DNA from: Hyperoplus lanceolatus
Lineage: Eukaryota; Chordata; Actinopteri; Uranoscopiformes; Ammodytidae
Assembly (NCBI GenBank): GCA_026929865.2
Contig: CM049413.1
Coordinates: 15,472,501 to 15,536,500 of the forward strand
DNA length: 64,000 nt
Direction of reading: 5' to 3'
Shown here: in pieces, positions 1 through 13,701 of the stretch
Position numbering within the stretch: the stretch's first letter is position 1
Layout: every line of letters starts with the position of its first letter
The notes under the pieces: generated by a model
Database searches by the model: none
The model's input: the letters and a program-made list of their open reading frames with translations, nothing else
What the model was told of the DNA's origin: nothing
Position numbers and translations under genes: made by a program

Positions 1-2057
<2,057 letters not shown>

Positions 2058-2368
2058 CTATGAAGGGTGGTTCTATGCCCAGACAGTGACCCCAGAAGTC
2101 AGGGCAGCAGTCAGAGACGGTGCGGTTGCAGAACAGGTCGCAGTAGCAGATGGTGTCCAGGTAGGGCACGGTGCACAGGTCGTCTCTGCCCGGGCAGCAG
2201 CCTCCTCTCCTCTCGCAGTAGGAGCCAAACGGGTCCCTGATGCCGCCAACGTGGAGCGGACTGGCCAGCTCCCTCTTGGTCCTTCTGGACAGGACTCTGT
2301 CTGCAGTGCTCTCTGTCACCACCAGGAGCAGCACTGCCACAGTCAACAGGAAGAGCTTCATGATAAAT
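2058..2368 (-). CDS. tinagl1: tinagl1 first coding exon (secreted TINAG-like protein, N-terminal part)
   Basis: This exon encodes the N-terminus of tubulointerstitial nephritis antigen-like 1, a secreted basement-membrane protein whose C-terminal part (outside the window) is an inactive cathepsin-like fold. An acceptor (CACAG) ends at 2369. The ATG is at 2361-2359 and the exon runs 101 codons plus one base to a GTGAGT donor. Residues 1-20 form a hydrophobic signal peptide ending near TESTA. An RTKR motif, a possible furin site, precedes ELASPLHVGGIRDP. Then comes a 10-cysteine somatomedin-B-like block with YCERRGGCCPGRDDLC, ICYCDLFCNRTVSDCCPDFW and an N-glycosylation site NRT. The stretch CYCDLFCNRTVSDCCPDFW is, as I recall it, the same in human TINAGL1. 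I chose this Met because the upstream Met lies before the acceptor. A non-coding 5' exon at higher coordinates is expected but was not located. TINAG itself is the less likely alternative. Confidence 0.88.
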
Positions 2369-3762
2369 CTGTGGAAAGGAAGTGGACAGGCCATAAGACG
2401 TTTAGGTACTAATATTTTATCCACCCTCTTCCATATCTACGTTTTTATGTTTGTGATGGAGTTTGAGTGGAAACATGTTTGTGAAGAGTTGGCCTGCTTT
2501 TCCTCAACAAGAGGCACACTTATCCCAGTGCTTCACACTTCACAGGAAGAGAGGTGAGGAGGTTGCACTGTGAGCAGCATAATTGGGGTATGACTGCTGC
2601 CAACACACTGTCCACCCTCCGCTGTGTAATTCACATACACACTGATGCATACGCATTCAGTAGCACACATACACACAGGAGATACATTTAAACAAAGCTG
2701 GCAGCAAATGGTCCAAATGGAAACCCACATGATCCGGAGATCTTTTGCTTATTTCTTCTAAATTTCCTTCCAAGCTGCCAAGACAAACACACTCTGCGGG
2801 AACACGAGGGGAAAAAGTTATGCGAAAAACACAGAGGTCTTTAAACATGTTAAATGATGTATGACACTTCAGGTCTTAAGCTATTTAGCTACTGTTTTTT
2901 TTATAGTTTTTTTCAATTCTCAGCCCTTACCTTCATGTGATTCCACTAAATATGTCCCAGATTTTACGACATGTTTCCGTCAAAAGTGTCGGCCTGAAGT
3001 TCATTTTGCACAGCTGTTATTTTCACTAATGCAGCTCTGTTTGCATTGCGTTAACACCTTAATCCAGCTGCACTTTATTCATTCTGTAATTAAATGTTTG
3101 ACTTTATCCGAGAGGGACCTGCTGCTTATGTAGTTACCACTAGAGGAGGGGAGTTGACATTATCACGTGAGATTAGTATGCTATCTCAGTCACGGAAATA
3201 AAGTAATGTCCTGCCGTCAAAGCTAATCAGTCACGCTTGAGGAAATGGTTCAACATCCAGCATTAATGGACCTCAGAGACAATACAGTTTATCTAAATAC
3301 CACTCTGGTAACAGGGCCTGCAGAGGGAAGCCACACACAGAGTAAGTCTCAGGTCTCTCTTGAGAATGAGACCCTGTATCTCAATGAGATTAGATCTGTT
3401 TAAATAAATCTTAGAAATGTCTGTTTAATGCAGTCACAGAAACTAATGTAATCATACACTGTTCCAGCTTTTGTTTTAGCTATCTCCCAATGAGTGTTTT
3501 AGAACAACAGTCAATATAAGAACACAAGCAAGGAAAATCAGCACTTTGAGTGTAAATGAACAAAAACGCATGAATGGCTTTAAAGCTTGCTATTAAAGGT
3601 GCCTTCCATCATTTGCGTCGCCTGGTAAGAGATTACTTTTTCAATTGGACATTATTGTCAATTGAATCCCCTCATATGGTTTTAATTGTCACAGTATTGA
3701 TTAATTTTCACAGTATTTAGGACATATGACTATGGCTTCTTTTTAGGCAAGTGCTGGTCATG

Positions 3763-3880
<118 letters not shown>

Positions 3881-4866
3881 ACAAGCAATCAAGAACTTTC
3901 ACTCTCAGGCTTAACAAAGGTCAAACAATCATCCATATGCATGATTGGATGTGTGGATGTGTGATGTGTGTGCATATTGGTCTCAGGTTACCGGATGGGT
4001 GAGTCTGTGTGGGGCCGGACAAAGACGAGGGGGTTGGCCCGCTGCTTATATAAATAGCATCATTAATTAACCAATCAGATTTCAGAGCACAATGGACCCT
4101 ATGCACATAAAGCGGGGGCTCCGGAAACCGATCTTTGCTGTGCTGTTTTCTGCATGACTGTGCCTTTAGTTGAAATGTGTAAAGACACATACAGCACACA
4201 CACCCACACACACACACACTCTCTCACACACACAAAGTCACACAAGCATATGGCAGCCTGGTCTCCTCCTTTACACAAGTGTTTTGTTGTGGCAGACTCT
4301 GTGCCTCAGTGCAATAAAACACCCGCCAGTCTGCTCAACAAACTGCAAAGGCCTTTAGGTCAAACTGTCTGTGTGAGTGTCATTTTTCGCTGCAAACGGT
4401 AATAAAAAATGTCACTATAAATAGCTTATTCTTTGGATTTAATAAAGGATGTAAATAAGTGAAAAAGAAAATCTTCAATTAGGCCTTGCTGTAGGATATT
4501 TTTCTATTGTGCTTGGTACAGTTGTCGGTTGAAGCAAAACTATTGATTATTTTGATTGATGAGTACAGTACATATTCCAAACAAAACTATCATGTAAAAC
4601 AAAATTTTACTTTTAATTTTAACTTTTTCAAAAGTTCAACACAATTATGCAACTGAATAGTATAGTATGTGTTGCAAAGCCATAGCTTTCATTAAATCAT
4701 ACAATGATGTCTCAGCTCCTTTTAGTCTTTTGAAACAAGTGTCACAGAAGCTGCCATATGGCCCATTAGTGTTCCAAGCAGCTGCAGCCAAGTTACTGAT
4801 CCCACACTGCAGCCATGGGACAGATGAACCCACACACAGATGGATAGACACACACACACAGACAAA

Positions 4867-4901
<35 letters not shown>

Positions 4902-6159
4902 CACAACACATCAGCCCAGCTGGACCTTGATCACAGCTTCAGGACCACATTCACAACCTCAACCTGCTTGATCTTGGTAAAATAAGAAACACTTTTGCTG
5001 TCTTTGAAGAAAGTTTCTCTATAAATTAGAGAAGTAAACATTTACAAACCAGACACCAAAGATAATGAAGCGTTCACCTCACCATTGAACTGGGGTAGAG
5101 GCAGACAGATTTCTCATAACCTGGACGACTAAACACCAAAACTATTTGCCAGACTACCAGATGAGAGAAGATATGCAATTTTGGAGAACCAAGCCCTCAG
5201 TGGTGCCTGCTTAACACAAATCCTACGACCCAGCTCTTTCACTTTCCTAAACACATGCTGAACTTTGAGATGTCAGCACCACCCAGATAATTCAGGCATC
5301 TTGGCTCAGTATATCTGTGTAAAAGCCCTTTCAGCTCCATTTCCCTCTGTGTCACACAGCCCTTGATGGTGATTATCCACCCAGCTCTATTTTTAAAACA
5401 CCCACCGGGTCAAGATATTGGTCAAAAAGATCATTTATAATACTGCACACAGGTGTCTAATGCACCACAACAGGTGAGTGATGGAGCTGGCCTTTGGTGC
5501 ATTATCAGTCTTATTGTGAGTTACACAATCAGCCACAAACTTATCAAACTCATCGCAAAAATAACCTCACCCACTCATATGCTCCAACCGCTTAGTAACA
5601 TCTTAATTAATGTGCATTGTAATCCCACACCCAGAAGGTAAATATGTTGTAACAGTAAAGTCTTGACTAACTTAAGTTCTGTGCCTCAGGCAAAATAAAT
5701 CAAAGTAGGAATTCATTCTAACCTCAGACCTCAGAGTAATGATGATTAAAAAAAAACATATGAATCGCAAGAGCTTAAAAGTTTCTGTAAATAAGACAGG
5801 GATTCATGGTAACATGAGATCAGTATAAAACCACGCTGTGACGTTCAGCCTGCACCTGCCTCATTATGAAAAGAGAACTGCTACTGAAAAGTGAAGAGAG
5901 CAAATATATATTTTTAAAAAAATCTGTTGTTACCTTGAGTCGAGAGAGAAATCCTGTTTTGTTTTTTTTGGTTGTAGTTCTTTTTTAATCCGATAGAAAA
6001 CTGCAGCTGTTCTGCTCAGGAAGTGGCTCTCAGGTAGTGAAGGTTTGGGTAAAAGGTCAGTCTCTCTTTTCCTCTGTGCCTCGCTCTCTTTCACAGGATC
6101 TTCTCCGTCAGACTCTGTCTTCTCTATATACAGGCAGTCAGCTAGGGCAAACCACTCCC

Positions 6160-6231
6160 CCCTCCTCCCTAGTCCCCCCTTTCAGTCTCTGCCCTCTGTC
6201 CCTTGCTTCACTGGCTCCTGTTCAAGTCTGT

Positions 6232-6289
<58 letters not shown>

Positions 6290-6325
6290 CACACACACAC
6301 ACTCATAGACACACACACACTTCTT
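6160..6325. repeat. Polypyrimidine tract with (CT)n and (CA)n
   Basis: A strongly pyrimidine-rich region leads into a pure CT run at 6233-6287 and then CA repeats. Mirror-symmetric homopurine/homopyrimidine DNA of this kind can form triplex (H-DNA). No gene was recognised; two long overlapping open frames here are low-complexity Ser-Leu translations of the repeat. Confidence 0.85.
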
Positions 6326-7191
6326 TCTCTGTGACTCCCTCAGGTTTGCTATCTCCTCGTGCCTTTTCTCTCCTTGTCAGACTGGGAGCTCCTCCACTCT
6401 GAAAGTGAAAATGTTTTTGCACTCAGACACATCTTTAATGGCCCTTGTGCCTCTTCTTCTTCCTCTGTCACTTGGACACCCTCTTGTCCACTATTATCTG
6501 TGGCTTTTTTTCTCCCTGCAGGATCAAATCTTGTACGTCCCTCTGTTTGTAGTGGTACTGCTGACCTCCTGTCCACCATCTAGTGGTCATGGGTTGCATC
6601 AGTTAACTTGAGGCTACCAAAGAAATTATGGGGTGGACCGTGGAAGACCTCCCAGCCTCTGGAGGTGAAGCTTTGGCAGGTGTTTTTTCAGTGAGGCCAA
6701 ATGCTCTGAATGTGCAAAATATTACAGATGTTTCCTTTTTTGCAGTCGTTTCGGTCGTGTCTTGAATCTGTTTACATCGTTTGTAACATCTCCTCCTTTC
6801 AAACCTGAATTCCAGTTTAAAAAATCATATAGGGGATGAAGGCTTTCTAAAACTGGATTTACCAACCCAGGATTTTTAAGTGATTTAGTATCCATTAGGC
6901 CTAATTATTACATTGATTGATTCTGCTAAAAAAGATGGCTACTTATCTTTTTATATTAGCTGCTTAATTCGAGACGGACATACATACAAAATATCCTGGA
7001 TTTTAGTGCTCAAAGCCTGTATGATTTTTTTCTCTTATTTTTGCACTTTTCTAAACCAGAATGCTCAATAGGTATTTAGGAGACAGACATGGTGGTCCCG
7101 AAAGCCACAGCTGTGCCACAGACTCCCCTTTGTGATGATCAATAAGCTAAAGGCTGCTGAATCAATAACTGTAGGTGGATGTGGAGGGCAA

Positions 7192-7208
7192 CCCCCCCCC
7201 CCCCCCCC
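7192..7208. repeat. C17 homopolymer
   Basis: Seventeen consecutive C residues, which are G17 on the minus strand. It is a likely slippage and assembly-error site and is capable of G-quadruplex formation. Confidence 0.95.
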
Positions 7209-8039
7209 ATAGAGAAAGGAACAGAACAAAAGAAAACCATGCCCACACAAATGTATTTAAATGTCAGTATGTTGAATTTTCTCTCATCTAAATAGAACTT
7301 GCAGAACATTTGCTTAAAACGGGAAGTATCCTCTGACTGGTCTGCCTAGTTAATTGATCATGGATCAGTATCAGCCAATACTACTGTGGTCCAATGGTTT
7401 CTAAATCACCCAGATAAGAAAAGAAAATAATTGTTAAATCTAAATGCAAAGAAGTCTGTAGGTTGGGTAGTCTGCTGGTTTTGCTCTTCAAATGTTGATT
7501 TTTAAGTATTGTATCTTTGTTTAACAAATTTGAAGAATCTTAGCTCACCCAAGAATAACAAGGGCCCAACTACAAAGATAACCAAACCGCATGATTTACT
7601 TTGTATACTTGCATACTACAAAAAAATTAGAGCTAAATGGGATCAAAACCCACGGTAACTTATTAAGATCACATTATTTGCATGCAAATGCATCATCTCC
7701 CTTATTGTAATTGTATTTTTGCAGTTAAACTGAATTTAAAACTATTGGTGCTTGGTATTCTCCCTAAACGAATGGTTGGAGCATTCATAGACGTTAACGC
7801 GTCATAATCGTTTGTCCAGCCTGAGCTAGTGCGTACCAAGATTTACAGTAAAACTGCGTCTCTGATTTACATGACAGAATGAAACACTCTCAGACAGTTT
7901 CTGTCAGTAACGTGAGCAAAGATGAGACACCTCCGGCTAACAAGATTGCCTTTCATACAACATTATAATTATGGCTCTCTTACACAACCTCATACCTGCT
8001 GAAGAAAGGAGCTCTAAGCCATGTTTACGGTGTTCATCA

Positions 8040-8066
8040 AACCATGCAAATCATTTTTGCATGGTT
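8040..8066. repeat. Perfect 11-bp inverted repeat containing octamer motifs
   Basis: The arms AACCATGCAAA and TTTGCATGGTT are perfect reverse complements around a 5-bp loop (TCATT). The left arm and loop contain ATGCAAAT, the POU/Oct octamer. It may be a small hairpin or a chance palindromic binding site; nothing nearby shows function. Confidence 0.7.
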
Positions 8067-9689
8067 TTACTGCATGTTGTTTACCTCCAGTGAAGATTGA
8101 TCCAGATGCACTAACATGTGAGGAATGTTTTGTTTTGTACTGCTACTGGCAGCAAATGAGTCATGTATAGAAGACCATTGGTGTGATGCCTTATTGACGA
8201 TAAATGCACAAGAGGTTAATTGTAGCCATCTGAAGGAGAAGGTGTGAAACCCTAAAAGACCCCTGAATCAGAAGAGTTCTGTCACCAGACAAAGGAGTGC
8301 ATGCGTGTGATTCATTTCCAGCTCATCATTGATGACAAGGCCTGTAAATCACCATGGATATGTTTCACAAGGTCTGTAGGCGGTGTGTTGTAACACACTG
8401 TATGGGTGTACATTCGATACGCTCGGCCCGCATGTGACTCAGGCCTTTCACAAGTCCTCCAGATGTTTAACAGTTGACAGTTGATTCTTTGGGCAGCAAC
8501 AAAAAAAAATGAAATGGCTGTCAGATCAGCAGTGCTTCTGTCAATGAGGTCATTTCCCGAAAATAGACTGAACTGTGGAGGCTGAGGACACACATGGTAA
8601 CAATAGAGCCTATACATATACAACAGATTCTCAGCGGGTGCACCCTGGGGTACGGCAATGTACTAAAACACTCAAATGTGTCTGCATTTGTATCAAAGGG
8701 CTTTAAATGTGTCTAATTAGGAAATGTATCAAGGTTTGAGATTGGACTTGACAGACTCATGGCGTGGGCCAAACACATACACACACAGTCATACAGAGAA
8801 CAATCCCTCCCTTTTATCCCGGCCATTGCATTGCATCACAGCCCTCCACAGTGGTGCTACGCAGCGAGGCCGGGAATCCCAGCTGCACTGTGTCGGGGTG
8901 GAACGCTGCTCTCCTGACCCCATGGAGGAGTGGACATACATCCAGGGCTCTTTCCCTCTGGTGCATTTCCTATTCCAGGAACACGCAGGATGAGTGCAGC
9001 TGATAGTAAACAAGAATGGGCGTGCTGACGGCAGACACGTGGCATCCACGATCCTTCTAGATGTTTTCGGGACGTTTGCAGCAGGTGTGTTGGAAAACGC
9101 CCACAGTTTAGTGTTGATGGCAAGCACAGACATTTGGAGTAAATTCAGAATTTCATTGTACTGTTTGTTCTCTCTTTTCTGTAGCTGCAGCTATGGCACT
9201 TAACAGTTTTGTTTTTGACAGAAGCAGTGAATGTGCTTTTGTCTCCGGAGGCTCAAACAGAGTAACCGGTACATAAACAAGTTAATGGAGCAGAATACGA
9301 GATACATCCATATACCTGCCCCCTTTCTCTGTATATAATCCACTTGTTCAGGTCAGTTTCTGGCTCAGATTCCTTTCCATGTTGAGAAAACACAAACCCT
9401 GTAAAGGGATCTACATTTGCTTTTGTTCTGCAGAAATGACCAAGATAAAGACTTTTTTTTCTTTTTACTTTTTCTTTGAATGCAGGGATGGGAAATTCTT
9501 ATGCAAAAGAAAGTCATTTTAGAATTGTTCAGTATTTCACCGAGATCATGATTAACTGAGTGCTGTGAGTAATGAGTATGTAAAAAAAAGGTCAGACAAT
9601 GAATGCAGACATTGTATTACAAGGACAAGAAATTAAATATAATATTAAAAGTTAACTTGCTAATGCCTTTGCCAATCACCTGAACATAA

Positions 9690-9718
9690 TTCTTTGCAAC
9701 TGACACAGTTGCAAAGAA
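9690..9718. repeat. Perfect 13-bp inverted repeat with 3-bp loop
   Basis: TTCTTTGCAACTG and CAGTTGCAAAGAA are exact reverse complements separated by ACA. The transcript of either strand would fold into a tight 29-nt hairpin. No TIR-type flanking duplication was seen, so its origin is unknown. Confidence 0.75.
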
Positions 9719-10334
9719 ACACAAACAGAAAGTATTATCTATACTGAAGAATTTTGCATTTACACCTGGACAAAGCTCTTTTCTACAGTTTTTCATCAAT
9801 GTCAAACACATTCACTGTCACAAGATGAAAAAAACGACTGCTCAGCATGTATGGCAGAATGTAAAGGTCAGTCTGTCTACCAACTTGGCATCCCTCATGT
9901 CTGCGCGTCTGTCAAGTCCAAATCATATTGATTGTGAAACCACCAAAATGCAGATTGACCATTGCTGACTGGGAAGTGACAGATCCTGAATCATTCACAC
10001 ATAGGAAAAAACTGAATCGCAAAAATAATCTCATTCACATCAGCAAAAAAAATTAACTCAAGTTCTGCTTCACTAGTTATAAAGATGTTTCTAATTAAAT
10101 CACCTTGCATCCCATTTTTGGTGTTTTTCCAGGACTACATAGTAATGTAGTAATGTATTTATCATAAATTGTTGATGATTAACAATAAAATATTTATTGA
10201 CAATCATGTTACTACTTTCATATAGAATTATAGGGATAAACCTCACACCATTGAAGGTTTACTACCTAAAAACACTAAATACCCCAGCATGACAATTTTG
10301 TACCATACAGAAAATAACTCTCTCTCTATCATTG

Positions 10335-10367
<33 letters not shown>

Positions 10368-11362
10368 AAGTCAAGTAAATGGTGAGCTTCTCATCAAACA
10401 CTGCCCTCCTTAGCCCTCGTCAGATCTCGAACCATCTAATACAGTCACTATAAATCACTCAAAAAGATCCTTGTTGATATTGTATTACTTTGAATTTAAC
10501 GGCGCAACATCAGTGTCTGCAGGTGTCCTATTAAGTAGAGACCTCCAACATTTTGTTGCCACAAAATTACTATATGTGGCATGCCGAGGCTTGTTGCTTT
10601 GATCATGTTGTATTTTTTCAGCTGCACACACATCTCATGTGAGAGGTGTTTCCATGCAAGTCACATGCTAAAATGTTGCAGGTTCAGTTTATGGAAAATG
10701 TTTTGAAATCACCACGTCATACATAACAACAACAATAAAATGTAATTGAAAGACTCATTTTGGGGAAAAGGATTCTTTGACTTCCAAAGGGAGGAAATGT
10801 GGACAGTGAAGGAAACACTTTCATGAGGATCTGGCCTGATTTGAGATGTGAATCCGTTTGGTGAAAAGAGACTCTCCCTCTAATACATACCCGCTCCCTT
10901 GCCTATGATGTCATCTTTTCACCAACAACAAAAAGCCAAGAGGAGGCCTCAGGTGGTGCTAATCCTCCTCTGTCCATCCATCCCTCCATCCCCACAGGGA
11001 CTGACCCAGCCTGACCATGGTGATCTTAATACCCTCGCTCAATACCTGTCACCCATCCCTACACTCATCCATCCATTCACCCATCCGTTCACTGAAGGTA
11101 GGTCTACTCATCTGTCCTAATAGGGCATCAGCCCATCCACCAAGCCTTTTCTATAGACCTCTTTGAAGGCTGTGTTTTATGCAAAATCCATTCATTTGAA
11201 TTGAATCACTAAGGTCTGTGTAACATGTCCACATTGAATTCAACTTGGTTGAACTGACCAATAACTGTCTTGACTGTGCTGACCTTTGAGGCTAGAGAGG
11301 AAATTGAAGGATGCTTATGTAGCTTTTTTTCTTCTTTTTTCTAGCAATGACGCTACATCCAC

Positions 11363-11883
11363 TTAAAGGTCACATATTATGCTAAATGCACTTTTTAAAT
11401 GTGTTCTAACATATCCATGGGTCCACGGTGTGCCTAGAGACTGCCAAAATATAAAAAAAATAACAATCTCTCCTGTTCTCACTCTCCCCCTTTCTGAAAC
11501 CCCCACCCCTCCCCCCAATATACTCCAGTCAGAATTATCCCCTTTTCTGACCTCACATACTGGAAAGCCAGAAGCTTCCATTGTGTAGCCCACACCCCTA
11601 TTTCTTATCGGTCCACGGCCCTGACAGACAGAGGGCGAGGCGTATCTGGCTTCGCTTCCGGACAGGGGGCGGGGGCAGCTCAAAGATTGTATATTTACGA
11701 GGGGAGCTGCAGCTCTTTTTAAAAAATAGGCCATTGTGAGATTAGCTGAACATCAGCATAGTACAATAAATTATCTGAAAGTTTTTTTCAGCAAACAATT
11801 AAAGAAAAACGTATTAGGGACCACTAAGGCCATATAATATGGTGTATAATAGTACCGAAAAGTGTATAATATGGGAGCTTTAA
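11363..11883. mobile_element. piggyBac-like MITE with TTAA target duplication
   Basis: The element (11367-11879, 513 bp) is bounded by TTAA on both sides. Its ends are imperfect inverted repeats: left AGGTCACATATTATGC, right GTATAATATGGGAGCT, which reads AGCTCCCATATTATAC in reverse complement. TTAA duplication is the hallmark of piggyBac-superfamily transposition. No transposase frame is present, so it is non-autonomous. Internal open frames at 11363-11734 are non-coding. Family assignment rests on the TTAA and TIR structure only. Confidence 0.75.
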
Positions 11884-13022
11884 ATTTCACCCCTCTCTGT
11901 CAGAGTATGAAATGTCTCACAAAGGAGGAATGGTTTTCAGGAAGTTATTAGAAAGTTATTGTAACATGTGAAAATAGGGACTGATTTCAGACACAGCCCT
12001 CGTTTTTCTACCAAAACTATTTTTTATTAAATGAAATTATATACAATACTGAAAATAAAACACCAGTATTGGGAATAAAATGAGCCAGTACAGAGAAAAC
12101 ACAAAAAAGTTTGGAGAGTTATTGTGACTCACTAGTGCAAGTGTGTTAGCTGTTGGCCTCGCCAGCTACAGTAGCTAGCCTGTGTAGATATGTCACTTGC
12201 CAATTTCGTGTAGATATTCTGACATATTTCACTTTGATGCTGTGACTAGGCATCTAGGCTATTCCATGTGGGTGTGGTGTAAAAGCAAACATGGTAGCCT
12301 TCAATGAAGTCAGAAATTCCCACAGAAGAACAAAAATATTCATTATAGATGACAAAGAGTTCAGGCATGTTAGCGTCTCATGTTGGTGTCTAAAAGTGCT
12401 GAGTCACACTATACATGCACTTTATCTGACAAATGTCCGACCCTATCCAGTGATAAGTGGAATGACTCATGACAGCGTGACTTTAACACAGGTTTATTTT
12501 CCACATATAAAGTGGAAATAGGTTTGGCCCTGAAGAGGAGTTTTATTTTGTTTGGAGCGGGCTGGAGTTCGGAGGGCCAGCGGTTAGGCTCAGGGGGCGG
12601 CAGCATCAGCAGCGCTCCTCACCTCTCCTGTGTTTATCATCTGTTTATCCGACTCGCACAACGGTTACACAAGCCATCCACTTCTCTCCACTGGGGATTC
12701 AAGACTTTAAAAAACATCTTGTGGTTCTGGAACAATTTGCTTTCTTTGTTTACCCTGGTAAATTAAGACTATTTAAAGGGGCTTGCTGGGTGTTATTTTA
12801 GGCCGATATCAGGCATTCTCTAATTTGATCTTTGCTTCCTCCCTCATCTCTTTTCACCCACTCCTCTCTCAGTCCAGCAAGTTGTTTACAATCTTCTCTC
12901 AGGCCTTGGTGGGTTTGTTTTTCGGACACAATGGGGAAAGTTGAGGGTCTCAATGCCTACAGGAAGAGTGTGTGTGTTTTTTTTGTCCATATGTAAAAAA
13001 AAAAATTGTAAAATCAGTCAAA

Positions 13023-13055
<33 letters not shown>

Positions 13056-13382
13056 GTGTGTGCATGTGTTGCTGTGTTTCTTCCAGGGGCAGAAGGGAGC
13101 AGCATTATGCCATTCAGTGTCACAGCAGCAAGATTGTCCCGGTCTCGGGCGACAAAAGTCTGGCAAACACTTGAAATTCCTTGACGCCAGCAGAACATCG
13201 AGTGTCAGGCAGCTGTACACCAACCGTTGCCATGGAGAACCTGACAGAAAGAGTTGTGGAGCTGACTACAGGACAAGGAGAGTGTTTTATTTGGTTTGTC
13301 TCATAAAATGTCAAGAGGGCGAGAGAGTCATCAAGACTGATATAACAATATAAATGGAAACTGTTGCTGATACGAAATGCAC
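11884..13382. other. Non-coding stretch between two MITEs
   Basis: No coding exon or RNA gene was recognised. It ends with an A-rich segment (12997-13055) followed by a short GT run. Short open frames here lack codon structure or domain similarity. Confidence 0.6.
13030..13055. repeat. A26 homopolymer
   Basis: A 26-bp A run follows AATAAAAGT and another A run. It could be the tail of a degraded retroposed element, but no recognisable element body precedes it. Confidence 0.85.
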
Positions 13383-13701
13383 TTAAAGGCCTACTTCACC
13401 GGTTGGAATATGAAGGTATATTGAACTCGTAGATCCTATTTAGAATAAATGTGCAAAAAAAAAATTAAATCGGATCATCTTAGCCTGAGAAAAGGCAGAA
13501 AGAGTGTTTTCTGGTCTCACTGTCTAACCCTACAGTTTCCTTCTTGTGACATCACAGTAAGGGTTAGGATTAACAGGACAGCTGGGCCAAGGGAAGACTG
13601 GGCCAAGGGAAGACTGAGGGAAGAAAAACCTCATTCATTATTATAATAGTTATTTTATAATGATAGAACGCTGGTTCCGTATGGGTGAAGTATTCCTTTA
13701 A
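13383..13701. mobile_element. TTAA-flanked MITE (piggyBac-like)
   Basis: TTAA flanks a 311-bp element (13387-13697). The left end AGGCCTACTTCACC and right end GGTGAAGTATTCCT are inverted repeats of each other with two mismatches, and the flanking TTAA is identical. Inside is a short direct repeat of GGGCCAAGGGAAGACT (about 13583-13616). No transposase frame exists. The end sequences differ from the MITE at 11363, so this is a separate family. Confidence 0.75.

Noticed and set aside
2086..2557. Plus-strand open frames over the tinagl1 exon
   Set aside because: They are antisense shadows of the minus-strand exon, which has a recognised domain and splice sites.
6037..6402. 121-residue plus-strand frame
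   Set aside because: Low-complexity Ser-Leu sequence from the CT run, with no domain or conserved motif.
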